Source: CBDUJZ01 sp047629415
GTDB taxonomy: Bacteria; Myxococcota_A; Bradymonadia; REDH01
Reading direction: 5' to 3'
Length of the DNA: 64,000 nt
Assembly: GCA_047629415.1 (NCBI GenBank)
Contig: JBLHWZ010000001.1
Location: 1-64,000, forward strand
The translations under genes were made by a program, and so were the position numbers. This document shows, one piece after another, positions 51,843-59,813 of this stretch. Below the pieces are notes generated by a model. The model searched no databases. It was not told where the DNA came from and was given only the letters and a program-made list of their open reading frames with translations. The number at the start of each line of letters is the position of its first letter. Position 1 is the first letter of the stretch.

Positions 51843-52166
51843 CTACCTCACAAGTGAATGCCTAGCCCTACAAGTTACACCCACTCTTATCCGGGTGTAA
51901 ACCAAGACTTTGAGCCGACTCTCGCCAGACCAGCGAAAACCCTAACTCCCGACGCAATGCGGAAGCAGTTCGCTAATCTCGAACTAATGCGCACAAAACA
52001 CCTCGCAACTCCGGCCCTCACTATTGCTAACGGAGGCGACAACGCTACGAGAGAGAGCAGCGACACGAGCCTAAACCATCGTGGTCACACTCCGCGGCTT
52101 GCTGCTGCTGACCCCTCGTCCAGGCGAATCGAAGACACTATTGGGCATAGGCGCTAGGTTGGTTGC
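51843..52166. other. 324-bp divergent intergenic region
   Basis: Between the leftward signalling operon and the rightward thiolase. It is less GC-rich than its surroundings and carries the inverted repeat at 51875-51900. A frame of 99 codons (51858-52157) has no recognisable features and is not called. No ncRNA found. Confidence 0.5.
51875..51900. promoter_or_regulatory. Inverted repeat TTACACCC-N10-GGGTGTAA, operator-like
   Basis: Perfect 8-bp arms (51875-51882 and 51893-51900) around the spacer ACTCTTATCC. It lies 33 bp upstream of the start of the PilZ-methyltransferase gene, i.e. over its probable promoter or leader. The form fits a dimeric transcription-factor site for autoregulation of the signalling operon. 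Confidence 0.45.
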
Positions 52167-53363
52167 ATGCGCTCACGACAAAAAATCACCGACGCCTTCA
52201 TCTATGGCGGCATTCGCACGCCTCGCGGAAAGTCGCGACCCGAAGGGGCGCTCCACTCCGTCCGCCCCTCCCGATTGGCAGCCTACGTCCTCCAATATCT
52301 GGTCGCAGAGCACAGCAGGTCCGAGATCGACGATATCCTTCTAGGTTGCTCAACGGCTAGCGGGGAGCAGGGCGCAGACATCGCGCGAATCGCTGCTCTG
52401 ATGGCGGGTCTCATCGAAGCTCCAGGCGCGACCATCAGCCGCTTCTGCACTTCCGGCCTAGACGCCGTCGCGCTAGCGGCTGCCAAGGTCGCGTCCGGCG
52501 CCGCGTCGCTCACGATCGCAGGTGGCGTGGAGTCTACCTCACGGGTCCCGATGTTCGCGGACGGCGGCGACTGGTTCGCGGACACGGAGGTCGCGTCGGA
52601 GACTGGATTTGTGCACATGGGAGTCTCGGCAGACCTCCTCGCGACGCTCGCGGGTTTGGAACGGGGGGCGCTAGACGCCTACGCCCAGCGCTCGCATCAA
52701 CGTGCCGCCGAGGCACGCGACGGCGCGATGTTCAAATCGTTACGGCCTGTTGAACTCGCTGACGTCGCGTTCGCTCAGGACGAGCTTATCCGGGATGGAA
52801 TCTCGCTCTCTAAGCTGGCGTCCCTGACGCCTGCGTTTGATAATGTCGGGGGGGATAACATCGTGCGTTCGCGGTACCCTGAAATCGGAGAGGTTCGACG
52901 GCTTCACACCGTCGGCACATCACCGTCCCTAGCGGACGGCGCCTGCGCGCTTTACGTCGGGGACGAAGAGGGCGGCGCAAAACTCGGCGCTGTACCTCGA
53001 GCCCGAATCGTTGGGTCCGCGACACATGCGGTGGAGCCGGTCCTCATGCTCACAGGAAACGTCGAGTGCACACGAAAAGCTCTGCGGAGCGCCGGTATGG
53101 AGCTCGGTGACATCGACGTGTTCGAGGTCAACGAGTCGTTCGCCGCCGTGCCTCTGCACTATAGCCGCGAGCTCTGCATCGATGAGAGCGACCTCAATGT
53201 CTTTGGTGGTGCGATCGCGATGGGGCATGCACTTGGAGCGACCGGTGCAATGCTGGTCCTCACCGCCCTGGATGTACTTGAGCAACGCGACGCGAACACC
53301 GCCGTGGTATCGATTTGCGGCGGAGCTGGCGTCGCAACGACGCTGGTCCTCGAACGTGTATGA
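52167..53363 (+). CDS. Acetyl-CoA acetyltransferase (thiolase)
   Basis: 398 aa from ATG 52167. Nucleophile Cys in RFCTSGLDAVALAA, the oxyanion-site His in EVNESFAAVPL-...-GGAIAMGHALGATGA and the second catalytic Cys in SICGGAGVATTL, where most thiolases have CGGGGQG. Also typical are DAFIYGGIRTPRGKSR at the start and QRSHQRAAEARDG in the loop domain. It catalyses degradative or biosynthetic acetyl-CoA exchange: beta-oxidation, or acetoacetyl-CoA formation for isoprenoids or PHB. Divergent from the signalling operon. Confidence 0.95.
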   Translation: MRSRQKITDAFIYGGIRTPRGKSRPEGALHSVRPSRLAAYVLQYLVAEHSRSEIDDILLGCSTASGEQGADIARIAALMAGLIEAPGATISRFCTSGLDAVALAAAKVASGAASLTIAGGVESTSRVPMFADGGDWFADTEVASETGFVHMGVSADLLATLAGLERGALDAYAQRSHQRAAEARDGAMFKSLRPVELADVAFAQDELIRDGISLSKLASLTPAFDNVGGDNIVRSRYPEIGEVRRLHTVGTSPSLADGACALYVGDEEGGAKLGAVPRARIVGSATHAVEPVLMLTGNVECTRKALRSAGMELGDIDVFEVNESFAAVPLHYSRELCIDESDLNVFGGAIAMGHALGATGAMLVLTALDVLEQRDANTAVVSICGGAGVATTLVLERV

Positions 53364-53579
53364 TGACGACCAAGGCTGCTCTGCCGCTGGGCAACTCCAT
53401 GAGTCATGGTGGGCGCAGAGGCTTCAGTTCGAGGCCGGCAGACGAGACGACGGGAGGACAGTCGCGCCGCTCCCGCGCGAACCCAAATCCAGTCCCCCTT
53501 CCTTCCCCTCAAACTCCGAGCGGCCATGTACACAATATGGACGAGGCGTGTAGGCTCGCCGCATCATGAGCTGGGTCGC

Positions 53580-55736
53580 ATGAACTACTTCTCCACTTGT
53601 CTCGCACTCGCCTCACTCGTCGCTCTCTCAGCGTGCACCAGCGACCGTCCGCCCGGGAACCCGGGAGTCGATACGGAGCCGAGCGCTGACACGATCGACG
53701 CAGGCCCCGACTTGGTTGTGGCGGACACTGACGTCGCCCCCGACAGTTCCGATGTCGGGCCTGACACTGCCCTGGACACCCCCGACTCCGAGCAGGACGT
53801 TCGGCTCGACATAGCGCCGGAAACTGGAGAAACAGGAGTTCCCGACCCCCGCGAGACCGGAGAAGACTGCCGAGACTCAGAGGACTGCGAGAGCGGCCTC
53901 TGCATCGTGGTAGCCGCGGGACGCAGCGTCTGTTCGAACGAGTGTGACGCTGGCTGCCAAGCGGGCTGGACCTGCTTGGGCGCGATCTGCCAATGCGGGG
54001 CAGGCGAAGAGATCTGCGATGGGCTAGACAACGACTGTGACGCGCACGTCGACGAAGGCGGCGCCGAGTTAATCGGGTGCCCAGCCGGAGGCGTCTGCGA
54101 CGCGGGTGTTTGCGGCTGCCCTTCCGACGAACTGATCTGCGACGACGGCTGCTTTGATTCCATGACCAGCAACGAACATTGTGGTGGGTGCGACCAAGCA
54201 TGCTCGCCCGGCGACCTCTGCATAGATGGCTACTGTCCCTGCCTCTCCGGTGACGAAACGCGCTGTGATTCTCTGTGTACGGATCTCACGAGCGACGTGG
54301 ACAACTGCGGGGGCTGCGGTGTCTCTTGCGGATTCGGCGTCTGCGACGAAGGCGCGTGCATCTGTGGCGAACCTGAGACGAGCTGTGAGAGCGGCTGCGC
54401 CGACGTCGCAACCGATTGGCAAAACTGCGGCGCCTGCGGGACCGTTTGCGGCGACGATCAGGTCTGCGTGGCGGGCGCGTGTGAATGCGGCTGCCCCGAT
54501 GCCAGTTGCGCAGACGGAGCGTGCCTTCCGCTCGGATTTGGGAACTCACTGACCCTCGAGTTCGAGTTCAACGGGGCAGCCCTCCGAACCGACATCGTCT
54601 TCAATATCGACACCACCGGGTCGATGGGCCCGTCGATCGAGATCCTGGATCGTGACTTCGATGACGGCATCCTTCTGGCATCACGCGACGCTTTTGAGGA
54701 CCCCGCATTCGCGCTCACCTCGTTCGCCGATTTCCCATGTGTATGGAACGGATCCGGCGGTAGCGGGCGAGACGTCCCCATGCGACTGGAGCAGCGAATA
54801 ACTGCGTACCCGAGCCAGTTAGTCGCGGCGCTAGGTAGGCTGCGTGCTGCCGGCGGACGCGATATCCCGGAGACAGGAATCGAGGCGCTCTATCAGATCG
54901 CGACCGGCGTCGGATCTGATGAGTGCCGCCCAGGTATCGTCGCTCCGTTCGATCCGCGCGTGGGGAGAATCGAGGGCGTAGCCGACGGGGTGGCCGGGGG
55001 AGTCGGCTTCCGCGAGGGCGCCCAACCGATCGTATTCCATCTCACCGACGCCCCCAGCCACGCGCGCGAGGATGAGCAATATAAGTTCGGTGCCACCGAG
55101 CCTGAAGCGATCGCCGCCCTCCAAGAAGCGGGCATTCGTGTCGTCGGTCTCTTCACCATCGACGATGCTCTGGAAGACCTCGAGGCCTTCATCGCAGAGA
55201 CTGGAGCGGCAGCCCCGACTTGCGCATGGGATGCTGCAAGACACTTCGACTGCTCGCCCGGTGAGTGCTGCACATGGCTCGGACGCTCGGGCACCGAACC
55301 GGACTCGACCGGCCGATGCCCTCTTGGCTACTACGTGCGCCGCGGCTTCTTGAACGAAGACGACCTCACGGATGTCGCGTCAGACGCTTATCGCGTGCTG
55401 ACCCAACACGTAGGCCGTGATGTGGTCATCCGTGCCGTGTCTAACCGAGAGGCTGCGGACCCCGCCTTTGACACGCGCTGCCTGATAGAAGAGCTCCGCA
55501 TCGTCGAAACGGCTTCGAGCGGCGAGTGTCGACCCGAAACGATAACGGTGGACGTCGACGCAGATGGTGTGACGGAAGCAGCAACCGGTGTGACGGCGGC
55601 AACCACAGTGAGGGTTGAAGTCGACGTGAACAACACGTGCGCAAACGATGCAGGCGCCTACCCCGTGCACTTCGAACTCACAGGCACCGACGGGGTGCTC
55701 CTGGGCGAAGAGTCGGTCGCGTTCTTCGTACGCTAG
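53580..55736 (+). CDS. Lipoprotein with Cys-rich repeats and von Willebrand factor A domain
   Basis: 718 aa from ATG 53580. Signal peptide with lipobox LSAC (CLALASLVALSAC), an Asp/Thr/Val linker to about 110, then Cys-rich modules of the type DxxNCGGCGxxCxxGxCxEGxCxC (about 120-330). The domain starting about 345 has the metal-ion-dependent adhesion site NIDTTGSMG (DxTGS in place of DxSxS), the GRDIPETGIEAL and FHLTDAPSHAR segments of VWA folds and further Cys. It is a surface adhesin-type protein; the ligand is unknown. A weak ribosome site precedes it; a start 174 nt upstream was rejected. Confidence 0.88.
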   Translation: MNYFSTCLALASLVALSACTSDRPPGNPGVDTEPSADTIDAGPDLVVADTDVAPDSSDVGPDTALDTPDSEQDVRLDIAPETGETGVPDPRETGEDCRDSEDCESGLCIVVAAGRSVCSNECDAGCQAGWTCLGAICQCGAGEEICDGLDNDCDAHVDEGGAELIGCPAGGVCDAGVCGCPSDELICDDGCFDSMTSNEHCGGCDQACSPGDLCIDGYCPCLSGDETRCDSLCTDLTSDVDNCGGCGVSCGFGVCDEGACICGEPETSCESGCADVATDWQNCGACGTVCGDDQVCVAGACECGCPDASCADGACLPLGFGNSLTLEFEFNGAALRTDIVFNIDTTGSMGPSIEILDRDFDDGILLASRDAFEDPAFALTSFADFPCVWNGSGGSGRDVPMRLEQRITAYPSQLVAALGRLRAAGGRDIPETGIEALYQIATGVGSDECRPGIVAPFDPRVGRIEGVADGVAGGVGFREGAQPIVFHLTDAPSHAREDEQYKFGATEPEAIAALQEAGIRVVGLFTIDDALEDLEAFIAETGAAAPTCAWDAARHFDCSPGECCTWLGRSGTEPDSTGRCPLGYYVRRGFLNEDDLTDVASDAYRVLTQHVGRDVVIRAVSNREAADPAFDTRCLIEELRIVETASSGECRPETITVDVDADGVTEAATGVTAATTVRVEVDVNNTCANDAGAYPVHFELTGTDGVLLGEESVAFFVR

Positions 55737-55811
55737 CCGCACGAACGGATGAGTCCGCCCAGAACGCTGAGCGCCTGGGCGTATCCGCTCCCCCGCTGGG
55801 CCTTCTCGACC

Positions 55812-57134
55812 CTAGTCGCCCGGAATCTGGCGGATCGCGCGAATCGCAGTCGGGTTACCGGTCAGCGTTCGTGCTTCCTCGATCAGGCCCTGAATCTGCG
55901 CGTCGCTCAGCGCCTTATCGATCCCGACCACCTCGTACGCGATGCCGTACTTCTCGAAGTCGCGGTGCGACGACGTGATGTTGTTTGCGCCAGCGTGGTA
56001 AATCGCGTCGTCGACAGCCTTCTTGGTGCCTCGCTCACAGCTGTGAACGACGGTCAGGTAGCTACCGATTCCCTCGTCGCCGCCAATCCCAATCTCCTGC
56101 TTGCCCCCAAAAACGCAGTTGCGCAGACGGCCGGTGCGACTCAAAAGACGTGTCGTCGCTGCGACGTGCGTCGCGATCCGTGGCTGCGCTTCAAGAGTTG
56201 CAGCGCCGATATGGGGCGTCCCAAAGATTCGAGGGTGATCGCCGTACGGGTTCTGCCAGGGATCCTCTGAATCCTTTGGCTCAACCGGGTAAACGTCGAC
56301 CATCGCCTCTCCGACGTGTCCCTCATCTACAGCGCGACAGAGGTCGACCGGATCCAGAATGTTGCCCCGCGCGAGGTTCACAAAGATCTTCGGGCTCGCG
56401 TAGTCTTTGTCGCCGAGCGCCTTGAAGTGCTCATACTTGAGGACGCCGTCGTTCGAGCGACCCTTGTAGTCGAACGCCGAGACGTGGGCGGTGACGACAT
56501 CAGAGAGCCGGAAGAGCTCCTCGATCGAGTCCACTGACTTCCAGCCCATCGTCTCGCCGACTTCACGGGAGAGATCACGGTTGTCGAAGAAGACGACCTT
56601 CATGCCAAGCTGCACCGACTCTTGGGCGACCTGCTTGCCAATATTGCCGAGGCCGAAGATGCCGACGGTTTTACCGCGGACTTCAAATCGGCCACTCTGG
56701 GTCTTGTACCACTCATTGTTATTGGTCTCGCGTACCGCCTCGAAGATCCGGCGGCTCATGCAGATCATGGTGCCCAAGAAGAGCTCAACAACCGACCGCC
56801 CATTGGAGATCGGATCGTTGGTCACGAGCACGCCACGATCTGCGCATGCCTGCTTGTCGACGCTGTCGTCGCCAATGCAGCAGAGGTTGACCGAGAATAG
56901 TTGGGGAGCTGCATCGAGCACTCGCGCCGTCACGGGGACGCGCGAGCGCTTGTAGAGAAGCTCGTAAGGGGCCGACTTGAGAAGCTCGATGAGCTGATCC
57001 TCGTCCGGCGTTTCGGCCGGACGGAATGGCTCGATGCCGATCGACCGGAGATGGTCGTCAAGCGTCGGGTCAGGGTTCTCAAGGACGAGTGCGCGCGTAA
57101 ATTGCCCGCGGCCGATTCGGAGATGCTGAGTCAC
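55812..57134 (-). CDS. serA: D-3-phosphoglycerate dehydrogenase
   Basis: 440 aa from GTG 57134. Features: GRSVVELFLGTMICMSRRI, NAD site VGIFGLGNIGKQVAQESV, catalytic Arg in NLARGNILD, Glu in VDVYPVEPKD and His in FGTPHIGAAT. The last 90 residues contain an ACT-like regulatory domain (IGSYLTVVHSCERGTKKAVDDAIY), as in the serine-inhibited E. coli enzyme. It oxidises 3-phosphoglycerate to 3-phosphohydroxypyruvate, the first step of serine synthesis. Transcribed alone, after a terminator that follows the upstream small genes. Confidence 0.93.
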   Translation of the reverse strand: MTQHLRIGRGQFTRALVLENPDPTLDDHLRSIGIEPFRPAETPDEDQLIELLKSAPYELLYKRSRVPVTARVLDAAPQLFSVNLCCIGDDSVDKQACADRGVLVTNDPISNGRSVVELFLGTMICMSRRIFEAVRETNNNEWYKTQSGRFEVRGKTVGIFGLGNIGKQVAQESVQLGMKVVFFDNRDLSREVGETMGWKSVDSIEELFRLSDVVTAHVSAFDYKGRSNDGVLKYEHFKALGDKDYASPKIFVNLARGNILDPVDLCRAVDEGHVGEAMVDVYPVEPKDSEDPWQNPYGDHPRIFGTPHIGAATLEAQPRIATHVAATTRLLSRTGRLRNCVFGGKQEIGIGGDEGIGSYLTVVHSCERGTKKAVDDAIYHAGANNITSSHRDFEKYGIAYEVVGIDKALSDAQIQGLIEEARTLTGNPTAIRAIRQIPGD

Positions 57135-57154
57135 AGCGTTCGTAGTTGGGGTTC

Positions 57155-57189
57155 AAAAACGAAGAACGCCGCCGGTAATTCTGGCGGCG
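57155..57189 (-). terminator. Rho-independent terminator (leftward)
   Basis: On the - strand CGCCGCC and GGCGGCG (genome 57183-57189 and 57167-57173) pair around AGAATTACC, followed by TTCTTCGTTTTT (57155-57166 complement). It ends the two small ribbon-helix-helix-like genes before serA. Confidence 0.8.
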
Positions 57190-57207
57190 TGTTCAGGCAA
57201 ATACTGC

Positions 57208-57372
57208 CTATCCTTCTGCCTCTTCACCGGCGTCAACTTCCGGCTTCACGAAGCGATAGAGTAGTTCCGATACAACATCGACCTGCGTGCGGCCGTTCTT
57301 GTCGCAGTACTCCTTCAAGAAGTCGTGCGCTTCGGTGCTGATCCAGACTGGCTTTTTTCCGTCGTTGCTCAT
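57208..57372 (-). CDS. Small ribbon-helix-helix-like protein (54 aa)
   Basis: ATG 57372 to TAG 57208. The sequence KKPVWISTEAHDFLKEYCD then GRTQVDVVSELLYRFV parallels the neighbouring protein's KKPVWVDEDAHAILKRYAK and MVDVASRLVLSRL. A short strand, helix, turn and second helix fit a ribbon-helix-helix DNA-binding fold (Arc/MetJ/CopG type). Ends with an acidic tail (EVDAGEEAEG). A terminator follows directly. Probably regulatory; the target is unknown. Confidence 0.7.
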   Translation of the reverse strand: MSNDGKKPVWISTEAHDFLKEYCDKNGRTQVDVVSELLYRFVKPEVDAGEEAEG

Positions 57373-57391
57373 GATGGGCTCCTAGTGTGGA

Positions 57392-57706
57392 TCAGACGAT
57401 CCAGATGCCGCCGACAAAGCGGACGTTCTTGTCGTTCGGGTCAGGCATGGGCTTGCGAGGCTTGCGCTTCGCCGGCGTGATCGGACGCGGCTTAAGGGCC
57501 GGCTTCGTCGACACTGGCTCTACTTCGATCGGCGCGGGAGCGGGAGCTTCCGGTTCGGTCAGCCCGGCGTCGGGGCTCAGGTCGTTGAGGCGCGAAAGCA
57601 CCAAGCGCGAAGCCACGTCCACCATGGAGGACTTGGTCATCTTCGCGTATCGCTTGAGGATCGCGTGTGCGTCCTCATCTACCCATACCGGCTTCTTGGT
57701 TGCCAT
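57392..57706 (-). CDS. Ribbon-helix-helix-like protein with Pro-rich tail (104 aa)
   Basis: 104 aa from ATG 57706 (MATKKPVWVDEDAHAILKRY). The first 45 residues form the same strand-helix-helix module as the gene 19 bp downstream. Then comes a Pro/Ala/Glu-rich linker (PEAPAPAPIEVEPVSTKPA), a basic stretch (KPRPITPAKRKPRKPMP) and the hydrophobic end VRFVGGIWIV. The two genes look like a tandem duplication. The dimer could bind DNA; the extended tail may contact nucleic acid or a partner. Confidence 0.7.
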   Translation of the reverse strand: MATKKPVWVDEDAHAILKRYAKMTKSSMVDVASRLVLSRLNDLSPDAGLTEPEAPAPAPIEVEPVSTKPALKPRPITPAKRKPRKPMPDPNDKNVRFVGGIWIV

Positions 57707-57811
57707 CGTCGATCTCGCTATTGCGGGAATCCTGCGCGTACTGCGCGGGGCCGCCCACGTAGCGCAGCAAGTTAAGCGGTGCAAGTGATCAGCGGTGATT
57801 GAACTCCAGCA

Positions 57812-59644
57812 CTAGCCGCCGAAAGCAGCCAACGCCGCGATTCTGCCAAACGCGCTGCCCGGAACGTCGACCCGCACGATCGCCTCGTTGTGGTCGATCT
57901 CCCATTCGGCAGAGGAAAAAGCGCCGTGTAAGCCCGCCGCCATCAATGCGAACGTGTAGTGCTCGACCACGCTCGACCACTGTGACGAAAAGTCCTCGGC
58001 TTCCTCACGGTTCTCGAAGACGAATCGTCCTTCGAATTTCGGCTGGCGACCTAACGAGAGCGCCGCCACCAGTTGCTGTGGAGCAGCTGTGCCAGAGCGC
58101 ATGCCATCGACTCGGAACGATCGGAAACCACTGAATGTCCACAACACCGCCGGACCGCGACGGCCGGTTCCGGCGAGGTCACCAGCCTCCAGCAAGCCGC
58201 GCATCCAAGGCGCATCGTCGCGGATTGGGGGCTCGCCATCCGCGCTGTTGCGTCGGCCGTTTCCGCGAGCATCACGCCACTCCTCAAGTGCTTCGTCACG
58301 GCGGGCTTCTGCCTGCGGCAACAGCTCCTCGCGTTGTGCGTCCCATGCGACGATCGCGCGATTTGTCTCCCGAGTTCGATCCCGTTGACGTTCGTTGCAT
58401 CGAGTTCGGCCAACTCCGCGTCGGTCGTCACAACCGGGAGCGTCGTATTCTTCAGGGCGCTCGCCAACCAACCCCAACTCCACGAGGAGCTCATCGAGAG
58501 TCGGCGGCGGTCCCAGCACGGTCGAAATTGTGTTGGCCTCGTCCGCGAGGCCGCGAGCGCTCGGCGCCCCGCGCAGGAGATCATCCATCAGATCGGGTTG
58601 CGCGTAAATCAGCAGGCGGTCCATCGGTACCAAGAAGCGACGCTGAAACGAGGTGCCCGCTCCCGGGGTTCCAAGGTACCGCCCATCACTCCGCTCCTCC
58701 CAGTTGACGCCGCTCGGGAACCCGCGCCGGAGCTCCGACATCAGATATCCGGGGTCGAGGTGATGAACCGCTGCAACAAACGTGCGCTGGCTGTTGGAGA
58801 TGTCCGTCGAGGCGAGCAACATCGTGTCGACATCGTCGATCAGGTTGATCCCCGTGTTCTCGGTCAAGTGCTGCGTATCGCCAAGCGCTCCGAAGATAGC
58901 TTCGACTTGATCGCGATACGGAGAGCGGCGGATTCGATCGTTCCTAATGATTGCCACCGAAGCGGCTCCCTCAGGGCCCCACATGCCAACGTCCGTCGCA
59001 ACAGGGTTTACTGTGCCTTCTGGATACCGCTGCGTAGGGGGCAATGACGCCGGATCGACCGGTTCTTCCGGCGCTGGTGCTGCCGGCTCACTCGTTTCGG
59101 CTGGCTCACTGGGTTCTACCGGCTCGCGACGCTCGCGAGGCCGCCGAAGTCGATCACCCGGACGGCGCGCCGGTTCGGTCCCAGCATCCGTCGGAGGCTC
59201 GTCGGTACCGTCGTCTCCCACCTCGGGCTCTACCTGAGGCTCCACTCGCTCGGGCTCCACTTGAGGCTCGACGGGCTCGACGGGCTCGACGGGCTCGACG
59301 GGCTCGACGGGCTCGACGGGTTCCGTCTCAAACTCAGTCATTTCCTGAGCGAGCGCCTCCATCTCTTCTTGAGTGAGTTCGGATTCGACGTACTCTTCTG
59401 GAGGCTCGTCGGATGGCTCCGCCCAACCGATCTGTGCCATCAGCGCGACACCAGCAGACTCCTGCACGTCGATGTCTACCGACACCTCAGGCGCTCTCAC
59501 GGTGTAAGCGATCACCACCACCATCGAATGGAGAATCGCGGAAGCGACGAGGCACATCACCAGCCCCCGCTCGAGCAGGAGCCGGTTCTTCGAGATCGCC
59601 TCGACCTCGGTCGAGCCTGGTTCTTTTGTGCTTACTTCGTTCAT
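57812..59644 (-). CDS. TonB-like periplasmic-spanning protein with EPV repeats
   Basis: 610 aa from ATG 59644. One N-terminal membrane helix (MCLVASAILHSMVVVIAYTV), then an acidic Glu/Pro region with VEP/EPV repeats (about 105-135) and further Pro/Glu/Arg linkers to about 200, as in TonB or TolA-type spacers. The C-terminal 380 residues are globular and unusual for TonB (AIFGALGDTQHLTENTGINLIDDVDTMLLAST, FVAAVHHLDPGYL and Trp/Arg-rich segments); no TonB C-terminal domain is visible, so only the anchoring and spacer layout is TonB-like. Function unknown. Confidence 0.7.
   Translation of the reverse strand: MNEVSTKEPGSTEVEAISKNRLLLERGLVMCLVASAILHSMVVVIAYTVRAPEVSVDIDVQESAGVALMAQIGWAEPSDEPPEEYVESELTQEEMEALAQEMTEFETEPVEPVEPVEPVEPVEPVEPQVEPERVEPQVEPEVGDDGTDEPPTDAGTEPARRPGDRLRRPRERREPVEPSEPAETSEPAAPAPEEPVDPASLPPTQRYPEGTVNPVATDVGMWGPEGAASVAIIRNDRIRRSPYRDQVEAIFGALGDTQHLTENTGINLIDDVDTMLLASTDISNSQRTFVAAVHHLDPGYLMSELRRGFPSGVNWEERSDGRYLGTPGAGTSFQRRFLVPMDRLLIYAQPDLMDDLLRGAPSARGLADEANTISTVLGPPPTLDELLVELGLVGERPEEYDAPGCDDRRGVGRTRCNERQRDRTRETNRAIVAWDAQREELLPQAEARRDEALEEWRDARGNGRRNSADGEPPIRDDAPWMRGLLEAGDLAGTGRRGPAVLWTFSGFRSFRVDGMRSGTAAPQQLVAALSLGRQPKFEGRFVFENREEAEDFSSQWSSVVEHYTFALMAAGLHGAFSSAEWEIDHNEAIVRVDVPGSAFGRIAALAAFGG
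59265..59318. repeat. 9-bp tandem repeat encoding EPV
   Basis: Six exact copies of GGCTCGACG in a row, read on the other strand as the VEP tripeptide. Because the copies are identical at DNA level the array is recent and prone to change of copy number, altering the length of the periplasmic spacer. Confidence 0.85.
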
Positions 59645-59813
59645 GCGTCGGTCGGGGACTGTTGCCTTGCACGCTGAGTCTTGCAACGCAACGCGAAACG
59701 CATCGGTCTGACGACCACGCCTCCAATCGATTCACCGACGCGAGCGACGCCACCCCTTAAGCGACGCCAAAAACCGATTGCGCTCTTCGGCGGATGCACT
59801 AACCGACTCGGTA

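Noticed and set aside
51858..52157. 99-aa frame in the divergent region
   Set aside because: It overlaps the inverted repeat and promoter region and has no recognisable domain or ribosome site.
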